From positions 186,001 through 250,000 of the forward strand of contig NZ_JAPDFT010000003.1 in NCBI RefSeq assembly GCF_025949665.1: 64,000 nucleotides of DNA, written 5' to 3'. Of this stretch, positions 51,976 to 60,290 are shown piece after piece. This DNA is from Chryseobacterium viscerum (lineage in GTDB: Bacteria; Bacteroidota; Bacteroidia; Flavobacteriales; Weeksellaceae). How positions within the stretch are numbered: the stretch's first letter is position 1; each line of letters begins with the position of its first letter. The position numbers and the translations under genes were made by a program. The notes under the pieces are model-generated. The model ran no database searches and was not told the DNA's origin. It was given only the letters and a program-made list of their open reading frames with translations.

Positions 51976-52629
51976 TTAATAAGCAGCAGTAAAACGTTCT
52001 CTAATGTGTTTATTCTGCTCCAATTCATCCACCAAAACAACGGCAACATCTTCTACAGAAAGAATACTTCTTCCGTTTTCATCAAATACCGGAGTTTCTA
52101 ATGAAGTTCTGTATTTTCCTGTTCTTTCTCCCACATTTGCCTGGTTCATTTCTATTGCAGGACTGAAGTATGTCCAATCCAGAGTTTTGTTTTCTTTGAT
52201 TTTGTTCAGATAATCTCTTGCTGCTGCAGCACCTGGTTTGTAAGCTTCAGGGAAATCCGGAGTATCTACGATTTGTACATTATCCGGAGTGTAAAGGCTT
52301 CCTGCTCCCCCTACTACAATAAGTCTTTTTACCCCAGACTGTTCTACTGCTTTTTGAATACTCTCAGAGCCAGTCAAAAAATCATTGTAAAGATTGGGAT
52401 TCGTCCATCCTGCGTTGAAGGTACTGATTACAGCATCGCTTCCTTTTAATACTTCAGCCAATTCATCTACATTGTTTACATCAATACTTTTTGCCGTTAC
52501 ATTCTCCTGTGATTTTACTTTAGAGGCATCTCTTACCAATGCTTCTACAGCATATCCTCTGTCTGCTAATTCCGCTACTACGTGTGCTCCTACAAATCCT
52601 GTTGCACCAATTACTGCTACTTTTTTCAT
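51976..52629 (-). CDS. NAD(P)-binding oxidoreductase, atypical SDR (YwnB/NmrA-like)
   Basis: 217 residues. Rossmann start VAVIGATGFVGAHVVAELADRGY, then VDEL and the VVGGAGSLYTPDN region. It matches the YwnB-type atypical SDR family. In other bacteria the homologue is often next to an Rrf2 regulator, as here. Promoter region carries a 19-base palindrome at 52653 that recurs before the rrf2 gene. It probably reacts to redox or quinone stress; substrate unknown. Confidence 0.88.
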   Translation of the reverse strand: MKKVAVIGATGFVGAHVVAELADRGYAVEALVRDASKVKSQENVTAKSIDVNNVDELAEVLKGSDAVISTFNAGWTNPNLYNDFLTGSESIQKAVEQSGVKRLIVVGGAGSLYTPDNVQIVDTPDFPEAYKPGAAAARDYLNKIKENKTLDWTYFSPAIEMNQANVGERTGKYRTSLETPVFDENGRSILSVEDVAVVLVDELEQNKHIRERFTAAY

Positions 52630-52652
52630 AATGTTTTATTTTTAAATTAAAT

Positions 52653-52671
52653 TGTAATAAAATTTATTACA
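52653..52671. promoter_or_regulatory. Rrf2 operator candidate 1, upstream of the NAD(P)-binding gene
   Basis: TGTAATAAAATTTATTACA is a perfect 19-base palindrome with one central base. It lies 23 bases upstream of the NAD(P)-binding ATG, between it and the rrf2 stop. The same site with one changed base occurs at 53136. Confidence 0.8.
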
Positions 52672-52689
52672 TTTGAAGTTAAAAAATTT

Positions 52690-53100
52690 TTATTCGAACT
52701 GGTCAGCGAATTCCTGTAATGACTTGTCTCCTAAAAACTTTACTACCAAATGATCTGTTTCTTCAAATAATGTATTTAAATGAATGTTAATTTCCTTACC
52801 AACACTGCATGCCGGATTGGGATTCTGATTTTTTTTACCTAATACTTCTGTATTTTTTACTGCTTTATAGATTTCCGAAATGGTAATCAATTCAGCATTT
52901 TTTCCAAGCTGACTTCCTCCTTCTTTCCCTTGTCTGCTATTAATCAGACCTACTTCTCTCAATACGCTGATCTCCTTTCGGATAATCACCGGATTCACAT
53001 TGATACTACCGGCTATCCACTCGGAAGTAAGCCACTCCTGAGGGCTCTTCGCCAATAATGTCATGATATGTATTGCCGTAGCAAATCTTGTATTGTTCAT
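52690..53100 (-). CDS. Rrf2-family transcriptional regulator
   Basis: 136 residues. The winged HTH is clear: NNTRFATAIHIMTLLAKSP, SEWIAGSINVNPVIIRKEISVLREVGLINSRQGKEGG, the classical Rrf2 core. It has one Cys, Cys98 in PACSVGKEI, not the three of IscR, so it does not bind an iron-sulfur cluster like IscR but could sense by thiol oxidation. Its own promoter (53114-53144) is overlaid by a 19-base operator, so autoregulation is likely. The same operator precedes the NAD(P)-binding gene next to it. Confidence 0.9.
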   Translation of the reverse strand: MNNTRFATAIHIMTLLAKSPQEWLTSEWIAGSINVNPVIIRKEISVLREVGLINSRQGKEGGSQLGKNAELITISEIYKAVKNTEVLGKKNQNPNPACSVGKEINIHLNTLFEETDHLVVKFLGDKSLQEFADQFE

Positions 53101-53113
53101 TATAATTACATTG

Positions 53114-53144
53114 CAAAGGTAAGCATTTTTTTAAATGTAACAAA
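53114..53144 (-). promoter_or_regulatory. rrf2 promoter
   Basis: On the minus strand TTTG (53141-53144) and TACCTTTG (53114-53121) are spaced by exactly 19 bases, matching the Bacteroidetes -33/-7 consensus. The -33 lies inside the operator at 53136-53154. Confidence 0.75.
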
Positions 53145-53154
53145 TTTTATTACA
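53136..53154. promoter_or_regulatory. Rrf2 operator candidate 2, over the rrf2 promoter
   Basis: TGTAACAAATTTTATTACA is the 19-base operator with one base changed in one arm relative to the perfect palindrome. It covers the -33 element of the rrf2 promoter, so bound regulator would block it. Confidence 0.8.
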
Positions 53155-53166
53155 GTTAATTTTTTC

Positions 53167-54117
53167 TTAAAGGATTAATTTATCCAGATCAAGCAGCAGA
53201 TAATTGATATTCTGATTGATAGTACGGGTTGCAGACTGCATCTGATTGAGCATGGCAGCACGGTTATTAAGATCATCTGCTCTATAAAATCCTCCATCAC
53301 TGAAGATCACAGACTTATCTGCAGCTTCTTTTACATCATCAAACTGATAGTGAAGCCATCTTTGTTTCATATTTCCGATAATAGAGTATTCTTCTTTGTT
53401 GGAAAATTTTTTCTCAGTATACATATACCAGATAAAAGGAGGAAAGTTGGGAGACTCCAGTTTTTCTCTCCAGATATCCCTCAAAAGATTTCTCTGGTGG
53501 ATAAATTCTACTTTTTTTCCTTTGGGATTAAGGGTTGCCAAACCAAACCCTGCTCCTAAAACACCTCCACCAATACCTATGGCATTATCCCAGCCGTCAC
53601 TTTTCACAATTCCTCCCGCAATGGATGAGGCTGCTCCGGCAATGATGGAATATAAAATCAGTTTATTGTTTCTGGATGCATTCAGATTATCCACATAACT
53701 TCCGATCTGAGCCACCCGCTCTCCTTCACAGTCGAATTCCGCCGCTACGGCATCAAGCTCTGTTAAAGCAATGGTAATTCTGCTGTTAATTTTGGTTTTA
53801 AGCTGCAATATTTTCACCTGTGAAGTGAGAGAAGAATCCTTTTTAAGTTCGATAATTTTGTGTACATCATCAAGATTACCCAATGCATTTAAAATTAAAA
53901 TACTTTGATCAGTAAACATTCCACTGAGTTCTTTATTCGCTGTTATAATAGAATCAGAATTATAAGACGGAAGTTTATTATTGTAATTGTATTTAAAGGG
54001 AGCTTTACAGTAACTGTCCTTAAGGGTAAGAATATTCTGCTGGATCGCCTGGTTTTTTTTGGAAACACAGGACACCAGTAAGCTAACCACAGCGAAAAGG
54101 TAGAAGAGTTTTTTCAT
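53167..54117 (-). CDS. Hypothetical lipoprotein with glycine-rich hydrophobic segment
   Basis: 316 residues. MKKLFYLFAVVSLLVSCVSKK is a lipoprotein signal with Cys17. A helical half (50-145) is followed by a Gly/Ala-rich stretch (YSIIAGAASSIAGGIV and IGIGGGVLGAGFGLA) like a membrane hairpin, then a polar C-terminus. No family recognised. Sits alone on the minus strand between the rrf2 and FKBP genes. Confidence 0.65.
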   Translation of the reverse strand: MKKLFYLFAVVSLLVSCVSKKNQAIQQNILTLKDSYCKAPFKYNYNNKLPSYNSDSIITANKELSGMFTDQSILILNALGNLDDVHKIIELKKDSSLTSQVKILQLKTKINSRITIALTELDAVAAEFDCEGERVAQIGSYVDNLNASRNNKLILYSIIAGAASSIAGGIVKSDGWDNAIGIGGGVLGAGFGLATLNPKGKKVEFIHQRNLLRDIWREKLESPNFPPFIWYMYTEKKFSNKEEYSIIGNMKQRWLHYQFDDVKEAADKSVIFSDGGFYRADDLNNRAAMLNQMQSATRTINQNINYLLLDLDKLIL

Positions 54118-54262
54118 TCAGTCATATTTTTGTGTAGCCGAAACAATTATAAAACAAATCTTTTTCTGCCACCTTTGCTTTACAATTTACCAATACGAAT
54201 ATAGTACAAATAAAAAAAATTACCTGAAATCAGATAATTTTTTAATTTATTTTTAAGAAGGA

Positions 54263-54697
54263 CTATTTAATGTCCAGCAATTCTACTTCAAAGACAAGTG
54301 TACTGTTTGGTCCGATTTCTTTGCTGATTTCCTGATCTCCATAGGCTAAATGCGGTGGAATAATCAATCTCCATTTACTTCCAACCGGCATTAGCTGAAG
54401 TGCTTCTGTCCACCCTGAAATCACTCTGTTTAAAGGAAAAGATGCAGGCGTACCTCTCTTTACTGAGCTATCGAATACTTTACCGGAAATAGTGGTTCCG
54501 TGATAGTGGCATTTTACCGTAGACTTAGGTCCTGGTTTCTGGCCATCTCCTTCTGTAATGATCTCATACTGTAATCCGCTTGGTAACTGCACAACGCTTT
54601 CTCTCTTACCATACTCTTCCATATATTCTTTACCATCTTTCAGGTTCTTTTCTGCCAATTCTTTTTTACGTTTAAATAACATATCTGCTACTCCCAT
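54263..54697 (-). CDS. FKBP-type peptidyl-prolyl cis-trans isomerase
   Basis: 144 residues. The N-terminal linker (LAEKNLKDGKEYMEEYGKR) is the Mip-like helix; the FKBP domain follows with GLQYEIITEGDG, VKCHYHGTTISGKVFDSS, VISGWTEALQLMPVGSKWRLIIPPHLAYGD and NSTLVFEVELL, which hold the active-site aromatic and Asp residues. No signal peptide, so cytoplasmic. Catalyses proline isomerisation in folding. Confidence 0.93.
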   Translation of the reverse strand: MGVADMLFKRKKELAEKNLKDGKEYMEEYGKRESVVQLPSGLQYEIITEGDGQKPGPKSTVKCHYHGTTISGKVFDSSVKRGTPASFPLNRVISGWTEALQLMPVGSKWRLIIPPHLAYGDQEISKEIGPNSTLVFEVELLDIK

Positions 54698-54995
54698 ATT
54701 ATAATTTTTTTACAAAGATAAGGCTTTTTAGGGTTGGAAGATGGAAGCACGATGAGAGAAGGTTAAAAATCCGAAGCATTTTCCTACCAAACGATATGTT
54801 TTTAATTTATTCTTATTAAAAAAAGCTAAACACTAATAATCAATAAGTTAAATAGCTTATTTTTTAATATTCATTAATCATATTGTCTTACATTTCCTTA
54901 TTTTCAAACATCTTTTCCACAAAATTCAAATAATTGTAATACTTACGTAACACAGATTTCGAAACTTGGCGTTATAATTGAATTTTAAAAACTAA
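54698..54995. other. AT-rich intergenic region, no supported gene
   Basis: About 300 bases between the FKBP gene and the divergent catalase-like gene. It presumably holds both promoters. No clean -7 element or inverted repeat is visible for either start. Confidence 0.5.
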
Positions 54996-56003
54996 ATGCC
55001 AAATCCATTAAAATATAATAAGAAGTTTGATGAACTGAATGAAGAGGAAAAAAAACTTCTGGAAATCAATAAAAAAACAATTGCTGATTTTGTTGAGCAG
55101 TCCTCTTCCATCAGTGACATCAATTATGCAACCCGGAATGCCCATGCTAAAACATATGCTGTAGCAAAGGGAACGTTCTGGATTGAACCTGACATCCCGG
55201 AGTCTCTGAAACCTTTCTTTGACAAAGAAAAATTTGATCTGACCATCCGGTTTTCCAATGCTCAGCTGAAAATTCAAAATTCAAAAAAAGATATTCCTGC
55301 TTATGGGTTTGCCGTACAGATAAGAGATGAGAACGGCGGATTGCTTGCCAATTATCCATTGGTGAATTTCCCTTTGTTTCCTATCCATTCTGTTTCTACT
55401 TTTCTGAAGTTGTTTACTGCTGTCAATAAGTTTTACATCAAAAAATGGAGCAGTTTGTTTCCAATGCTTTTTCAGATAGCTAAAATAATTCCTTCATTAT
55501 TAACAAGTGATATGGTTCGCAATATGATCAGACTTATTGGGAAAAGAAATGATTTTATCCTGTCATTTGATTATTATTCTGTAGGAGCTTACCGTCTGGG
55601 AGATCAGGTTATTAAAATAAAGCTATGTCCTCAATCTGTGGATAAAAATATTGGGAGAAAGCAAAAGATCAAGGATTCATTAAAAAATTACCTTCAGATG
55701 CATGATTTTGCAGCAGATGTTCTGATACAGATTTGCTATGATCTAAAAGATCAACCGATCAACCGACTTAATGTTGAATGGAAAGATTCTCCATTTATTA
55801 AAATTGGTGAGGTAAGAATCAACAAAGATTCCTTATTAGATTCACGCAATTGTACGAACGAGCTTCTTTCATTCAATCCTTTTGAAAGTAAAATCTTCTT
55901 CCAGCCCGTAGGAAAAATACAAAAACTGCGTGATGAAGCTTATAAAGTTTCTGTACAGACCAGGAGAAAGATTAATAAGCTACTGCATGGGAAAAACGGG
56001 TAG
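54996..56003 (+). CDS. Catalase-family heme protein (mono-domain, short)
   Basis: 335 residues, shorter than true catalases (about 480). Catalase-like blocks are NAHAKTYAVAKGTFWI (with the distal-His equivalent in RNAHAK), IRFSNA, DIPAYGFAVQIRDENGG, and a proximal FNPFESKIFFQPVGKIQKLRDEAYKVS. This is the small catalase-related family, which may be a peroxygenase or peroxidase rather than a catalase. No signal peptide. Convergent with an NTF2-like gene across a shared terminator. Confidence 0.82.
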   Translation: MPNPLKYNKKFDELNEEEKKLLEINKKTIADFVEQSSSISDINYATRNAHAKTYAVAKGTFWIEPDIPESLKPFFDKEKFDLTIRFSNAQLKIQNSKKDIPAYGFAVQIRDENGGLLANYPLVNFPLFPIHSVSTFLKLFTAVNKFYIKKWSSLFPMLFQIAKIIPSLLTSDMVRNMIRLIGKRNDFILSFDYYSVGAYRLGDQVIKIKLCPQSVDKNIGRKQKIKDSLKNYLQMHDFAADVLIQICYDLKDQPINRLNVEWKDSPFIKIGEVRINKDSLLDSRNCTNELLSFNPFESKIFFQPVGKIQKLRDEAYKVSVQTRRKINKLLHGKNG

Positions 56004-56077
56004 AATGAATAATGATGAATTATAAATGATAAATTATGATTTTTTGAATGTAAGGTTAAAAGATTTTATTCAACTAA

Positions 56078-56114
56078 AAATTTAAAGACTGTTGTTACAA
56101 CAGTCTTTAAATTT
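56078..56114. terminator. Bidirectional terminator between catalase-like and NTF2-like genes
   Basis: A 17-base arm at 56078-56094 (AAATTTAAAGACTGTTG) is the exact complement of 56098-56114, loop TTA. The convergent genes end on both sides, the right arm touching the NTF2 stop. Confidence 0.85.
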
Positions 56115-56527
56115 TATCTGAACTTTCGATCTTCTTCTTTAATGGCCAAATCATTAATGCTTGCATATCTTTTCGCCATCAGCCCGTTTTCATCAAACTC
56201 CCAGTTTTCGTTTCCATATGCCCGGAACCAGCTGCCATCTTTTGTCTGATATTCATATTCAAAGCGAACAGCAATGCGATTATCAGTGTGTGCCCAATAC
56301 TCTTTTTTAAGCTTATAATTAAGCTCCTTTTCCCATTTTTTCTGAAGAAAAGCTACAATTTCTTCTCTTCCATTCACAAATGTATCTCTGTTTCTCCATT
56401 CGCTGTCGATGGTATATGCTTTGGAAACTTTTTCAGGATTCTGAGTGTTCCAGGCGTCTTCTGCCATTTGAATTTTCTCCAGTGCCGTTTCAAGGGTGAA
56501 AGGCGGAAGCGGATGTTTTCGTTCCAT
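56114..56527 (-). CDS. NTF2-like / DUF1348 protein
   Basis: 137 residues. [32 protein letters not shown] and [21 protein letters not shown], followed by [27 protein letters not shown], are the DUF1348/SnoaL-like cone fold. Small-ligand binding or isomerase role possible; none can be assigned. It stops at the shared terminator and lies 3 bases from the TetR gene, so the pair is co-transcribed and TetR probably regulates it. Confidence 0.85.
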   Translation of the reverse strand: MERKHPLPPFTLETALEKIQMAEDAWNTQNPEKVSKAYTIDSEWRNRDTFVNGREEIVAFLQKKWEKELNYKLKKEYWAHTDNRIAVRFEYEYQTKDGSWFRAYGNENWEFDENGLMAKRYASINDLAIKEEDRKFR

Positions 56528-56530
56528 AAC

Positions 56531-57058
56531 TTATTGTATTAAATTGGTTGCTATATTTTTTGATTTTTCAATTAATTCATTAGATCTGAAAAGCTGACTT
56601 TCTATAATACTGCTTTCAAAAAGCATATAGACATGATCGGAAAGAGTATTATCATTCAGTAATTCTAAAAAAAAGTTTCTGAGATCTGATTTATGAGACT
56701 GAATAACAGTCAGGATTTTAATATTATCCATTGGGATTTCTGATAAAATATTCAGGAAGCTGCATCCCCTGAAGTTTTCCTTATCGTTCATATAAACCAG
56801 AAAATCGAAAGCCTTGATAATTTTAGAATCTGATTTTTTTTCTTTTGCTAAGAAGTTATTGAGTTCATTGAACCAATATTCATGTCTCACCTTCAGAAAT
56901 TCTACACACAAATCTTCTTTGGATTTAAAATGCTGATAGAAGCTGGCTTTGGCTACTTCTGCTTCAGAAATAATCTGGTTGATTCCAGTAGAATTATAGC
57001 CCTGATTGGCAAACAATTGAAATGTAGTTTCTATGATTCTTTCTTTTGGAGACTTCAT
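56531..57058 (-). CDS. TetR/AcrR-family transcriptional regulator
   Basis: 175 residues. N-terminal HTH: KERIIETTFQLFANQGYNSTGINQIISEAEVAKASFYQHFKSKEDL is the TetR signature. The rest is the ligand-binding helical domain. Upstream of and nearly overlapping the NTF2-like gene. Inducer unknown. Confidence 0.92.
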   Translation of the reverse strand: MKSPKERIIETTFQLFANQGYNSTGINQIISEAEVAKASFYQHFKSKEDLCVEFLKVRHEYWFNELNNFLAKEKKSDSKIIKAFDFLVYMNDKENFRGCSFLNILSEIPMDNIKILTVIQSHKSDLRNFFLELLNDNTLSDHVYMLFESSIIESQLFRSNELIEKSKNIATNLIQ

Positions 57059-57317
57059 TTTGCTTTCTTTTATGAAACAAAGGTATGAAAAAAAACAAAG
57101 AACAGACCAGTCTGTCTGTTTTATTTTTGAAAATATTTTTTTGAGAATTTTGGAAAGCGCAAAGGCGCTAAATTTTTAATTGGTAAAGCATAGTAAGGAC
57201 GCAAGGATTTTATCTCCGATAAAATTGAATATCGCTAATAATATGGTTCTGAATTATGCAAATAATTAGTAGGTATCCTTGAGGAAAATATTTTGATAAT
57301 CTGATTCTCTTTATCTC

Positions 57318-57350
57318 AAACCTTATAGGTTTTTGAAACCTATAAGGTTT
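57318..57350. repeat. Perfect 15-base inverted repeat (REP-like)
   Basis: AAACCTTATAGGTTT (57318-57332) and AAACCTATAAGGTTT (57336-57350) are exact reverse complements with a 3-base loop. No T run follows, so it is not a standard terminator. Confidence 0.7.
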
Positions 57351-57472
57351 ACATCTTAAAAATTCAACGGTGCTGAAAATCTATGATGTTCTTACACCTT
57401 AAAAAACATCATTAATACTAATAAACTTTAGCGCCTCGCCTTTGCGTTGTCCAACAAAGAATACGAATAGAA

Positions 57473-57503
57473 AAAGCCTCCAGAATTACATTCCAGAGGC
57501 TTT
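57473..57503 (-). terminator. Terminator of the Ter operon
   Basis: AAAGCCTC (57473-57480) pairs with GAGGCTTT (57496-57503), with an inner GAA/TTC stem. On the minus strand a T run follows. It lies 20 bases past the terC stop, the last gene. Confidence 0.8.
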
Positions 57504-57522
57504 CATTTTATTTTAAATATGA

Positions 57523-58611
57523 TTATTTTTCTTCCAGTTCTTCTTTCTTCTCTTCTTTTTCAGGGAAGATAATGGATAAAAGAACAGAGATTACCAATAC
57601 TCCACCTACAATTCCTAATGAAACTGGAGATGAAATATGAATCCATGGTGCGATAAGCATTTTAACCCCAATAAAGGATAGGATAATAGCCAATCCGTAA
57701 GGAAGTTTACTGAACATATGGATAAAGTTCGCCAATAGGAAATACAGTGATCTTAATCCTAAAATCGCAAAAATATTTGATGTATAAAGGATAAATGGAT
57801 CATTAGAAATCGCAAAAATAGCCGGAATAGAATCTACCGCGAAAAGAACGTCTGTAAACTCTATAACTCCTACTACCACTAAAAGGGGAGTTGCCATTTT
57901 AATTCCGTTCTGAATGGTGAAGAATTTATCTCCATCATAGTTGTCGGAAACTTTCCAGAAACTCTTGATCAGTCTTGCTCCTGCTGTATTGCTGTAATCT
58001 TCATCGTCATCATCGTCACCATCACCCCAGGATTTGATTCCCGCATACACAAGAAATAATCCAAACAGCGCCATCACAATGTTGATTTTCACTGCTTCTC
58101 CGAAGATATTCATTTCAGGAAGATACGTCAGATTGATCAATCCTACTCCTGCAAAGATGAAAATAGCTCTGAAGATCAGTGCTCCAATGATTCCCCAGAA
58201 AAGAACCTTGTGATGAAGGTATTTCGGAACTTTAAAAAACCCGAAAACCAGGATAAATACAAATAAGTTATCCACCGACAGTGCCTTTTCAATCCAATAG
58301 GCTGCCTGATATTGTGTAAATTTCTCTATTGCCAAAGCATGGCTTTCAGGACTGCCATCTGTATTGAATACCCAATACACCACTCCTGAAAAAACCATTG
58401 AAAGCGAAATCCACACGATAGACCATATGGTAGCTTCTTTGGAAGAGACTTCATGACTTTTTTTATTAAATACCCCTAAGTCCAGGAGCAGCATGATAAC
58501 GACCGTTACTGCAAATCCCCACACCAGACCTGGGTGCAGTTCTAAAATACTTTGATGTTCCACTTGAGTTATGTTATTATATGATAAAAGCAATAGATGT
58601 ACTGGGTACAA
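57523..58611 (-). CDS. terC: TerC-family integral membrane protein
   Basis: 362 residues, 8-9 membrane segments. GLVWGFAVTVVIMLLLDLGVFNKKSHEVS and the GVIEFTDVLFAVDSIPAIFAISNDPFILYTSN block are TerC signatures, with conserved acidic residues in the membrane (EFTDVLFAVDS). It is implicated in tellurite resistance and metal efflux (Alx-like). An acidic D/E-rich loop (DGDDDDDEDY) is visible. Last gene of the operon, 37 bases from the upstream TerD. Confidence 0.93.
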   Translation of the reverse strand: MYPVHLLLLSYNNITQVEHQSILELHPGLVWGFAVTVVIMLLLDLGVFNKKSHEVSSKEATIWSIVWISLSMVFSGVVYWVFNTDGSPESHALAIEKFTQYQAAYWIEKALSVDNLFVFILVFGFFKVPKYLHHKVLFWGIIGALIFRAIFIFAGVGLINLTYLPEMNIFGEAVKINIVMALFGLFLVYAGIKSWGDGDDDDDEDYSNTAGARLIKSFWKVSDNYDGDKFFTIQNGIKMATPLLVVVGVIEFTDVLFAVDSIPAIFAISNDPFILYTSNIFAILGLRSLYFLLANFIHMFSKLPYGLAIILSFIGVKMLIAPWIHISSPVSLGIVGGVLVISVLLSIIFPEKEEKKEELEEK

Positions 58612-58648
58612 ATATTGCTATTTTATTTATCTTTTGATTTACAATTGA

Positions 58649-59257
58649 TTATAGGTAATTCATCTGAACTGTCTGAACCGTCTGCTCCAGCTTTTTGTCT
58701 GCAGTAGGATCTCCGATCGCATTGAATTTCCACTCTCCGTTTCTCTTATAGAAAACACCCATTACCATGGCAACATGTCCGCTGAAAGAAGCATCATTGG
58801 CAATATCATATTTTGCAAAAACTTCTCTTACGTTGGTAGGGGATCCTTCATAAATACGGATAGAAGCAAAAGGAATTGTTCCGAAATCCTGGCCTCTGTA
58901 GCTGTTCAGTACCATTGCCACATGCTCTACATTTGGTTCCAGCTGGCTGAAATCTACAGTGATCACCTCGTTATCCAATCCGTCATCTCCATCTACGTCA
59001 CCGGTAAGGTCATCTCCACTGTGTCTTACAGATCCGTTTCTGGATTTAAGGTTTCCAAAATAGATTACTTCTGTAACATTTTTGTTTGAATCATATAAAA
59101 TACAGCTTCCATCTAAGTCTACTGCTTCTTTTTTAGTTCCAAAAAATCCTTTTTTCTCAATTGCTCCCCAGTTGATTCCAACACAAGCTTGGGAAAGCTC
59201 AGCTCCATTTTCTTTTTTAAGGTTGATTCTCTGACCTTTTTGTAAGTTAATAGCCAT
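58649..59257 (-). CDS. TerD-family calcium-binding stress protein (first copy)
   Basis: 202 residues. MAINLQKGQRINLKKENGAELSQ start and the acidic SGDDLTGDVDGDDG cluster are the TerD calcium-binding fold, as is YEGSPTNVREVF near the C-terminus. It is slightly longer than the second copy at 61469 and more divergent. TerD proteins associate with the membrane TerC. Located 69 bases downstream of the unknown 315-residue gene and 37 bases before terC. Confidence 0.9.
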   Translation of the reverse strand: MAINLQKGQRINLKKENGAELSQACVGINWGAIEKKGFFGTKKEAVDLDGSCILYDSNKNVTEVIYFGNLKSRNGSVRHSGDDLTGDVDGDDGLDNEVITVDFSQLEPNVEHVAMVLNSYRGQDFGTIPFASIRIYEGSPTNVREVFAKYDIANDASFSGHVAMVMGVFYKRNGEWKFNAIGDPTADKKLEQTVQTVQMNYL

Positions 59258-59326
59258 CTTTGTATGTTTAGTTGTTATTTACTATTTTGCAAAAAAGTGT
59301 ATCTTCTTTGCTTTTCAAATTTCGTC

Positions 59327-60274
59327 TTAGTTATTATTCAAATTCAAATTAAGCATTGCCCGCAGAATATTTGTTTCTTCATCGAAGTCAAATATTTTGC
59401 TCATAATATCCATATTTTCCAGGTTTTTGATATAGTCTTTCAAAACACCTTCTACTTCTGGTGGTAATGTACGTTTTCTTTCGTTCATACTGTATTCCAG
59501 TTGTTCATTTTTACTTCTCAGCTGATCGATAATAGAACTCTGATTAGATTGATTTTCAGAAATATCAAGCTTATCCAATTCTTTGTCAAAAAGATACAAT
59601 TTCTTTTCGTCTACACTGAAAATAAAATGATCATCAGACTGAAAGATTTTGAAAAGCTCATAATCATGGGTTCCTATAAGGTATCCACAAACAAAACGGA
59701 CTTTAAACCCTTGTATATTGAGTCTTCCCAACAGCTTTCTTTCAATTGAATAATCTTTATACTGATAAGCCGGAAAAGAACCGGATTTCAGCAGCATTTC
59801 ATCTGCATCTGTCCTGTAAAATTCCTGGGCATATTTTTTATGAAAGTACAGTACATTATCCCAATTGGCTGTAAAGCTGTCTTCAGTAAGATCTTTATAC
59901 AGTCTTTTCAGATGTTGGGAAAATACACCGCTGTACATTTTCCTGTCGGTCTGAAAGCTGTCTACCTGTCTTTCTTCAAAACCTGAAATATATTTACTGT
60001 TGATGTTAATTTCATTGATGACCGCCAGCATATCATTTTCTTTCTGCTTTTTAATTTTAGTCAGAAGCTCTATGAGGCTGTCCGTATACTGCAGGTGAAA
60101 AAGTTCCAGTTTATTGTAATCTAAAGCCGTATTTTCCTGGAACAGATTGTGGATAATATCTGTTTTGATATAAATTGATATTATGTCAATATGTTCAAAA
60201 AAATTCGCGAGAAGCTTAAGCTTTGTTAATCTTCTTTTGCTTTGCGACAATATGGTTGCTGCATCATCCCCCAC
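59327..60274 (-). CDS. Hypothetical helical protein in the Ter operon
   Basis: 315 residues. I do not recognise a family. Helical in the N-terminal two-thirds (RRLTKLKLLANFFEHI, NKLELFHLQYTDSLIELLTKIKKQ), with beta around VRFVCGYLIGTHDYELFKIF and FIFSVDEKKLYLFD and a coiled-coil-like tail. No signal or membrane segment. It is embedded between TelA (16 bases) and TerD in one operon, so it is very likely a Ter-system component of unassigned role. Confidence 0.7.
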   Translation of the reverse strand: MGDDAATILSQSKRRLTKLKLLANFFEHIDIISIYIKTDIIHNLFQENTALDYNKLELFHLQYTDSLIELLTKIKKQKENDMLAVINEININSKYISGFEERQVDSFQTDRKMYSGVFSQHLKRLYKDLTEDSFTANWDNVLYFHKKYAQEFYRTDADEMLLKSGSFPAYQYKDYSIERKLLGRLNIQGFKVRFVCGYLIGTHDYELFKIFQSDDHFIFSVDEKKLYLFDKELDKLDISENQSNQSSIIDQLRSKNEQLEYSMNERKRTLPPEVEGVLKDYIKNLENMDIMSKIFDFDEETNILRAMLNLNLNNN

Positions 60275-60290
60275 CTTAGTATCCTATAAA

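Larger units (their letters stand above)
57059..57522. other. 464-base intergenic region with inverted repeat and flavobacterial spacer repeats
   Basis: Holds the TetR upstream region, a GCGCAAAGGCGC-type element near 57157, a perfect 15-base inverted repeat at 57318-57350 and an AGCGCCTCGCCTTTGCGTT stretch near 57430. No ORF supported. These look like dispersed intergenic repeats. Confidence 0.6.
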
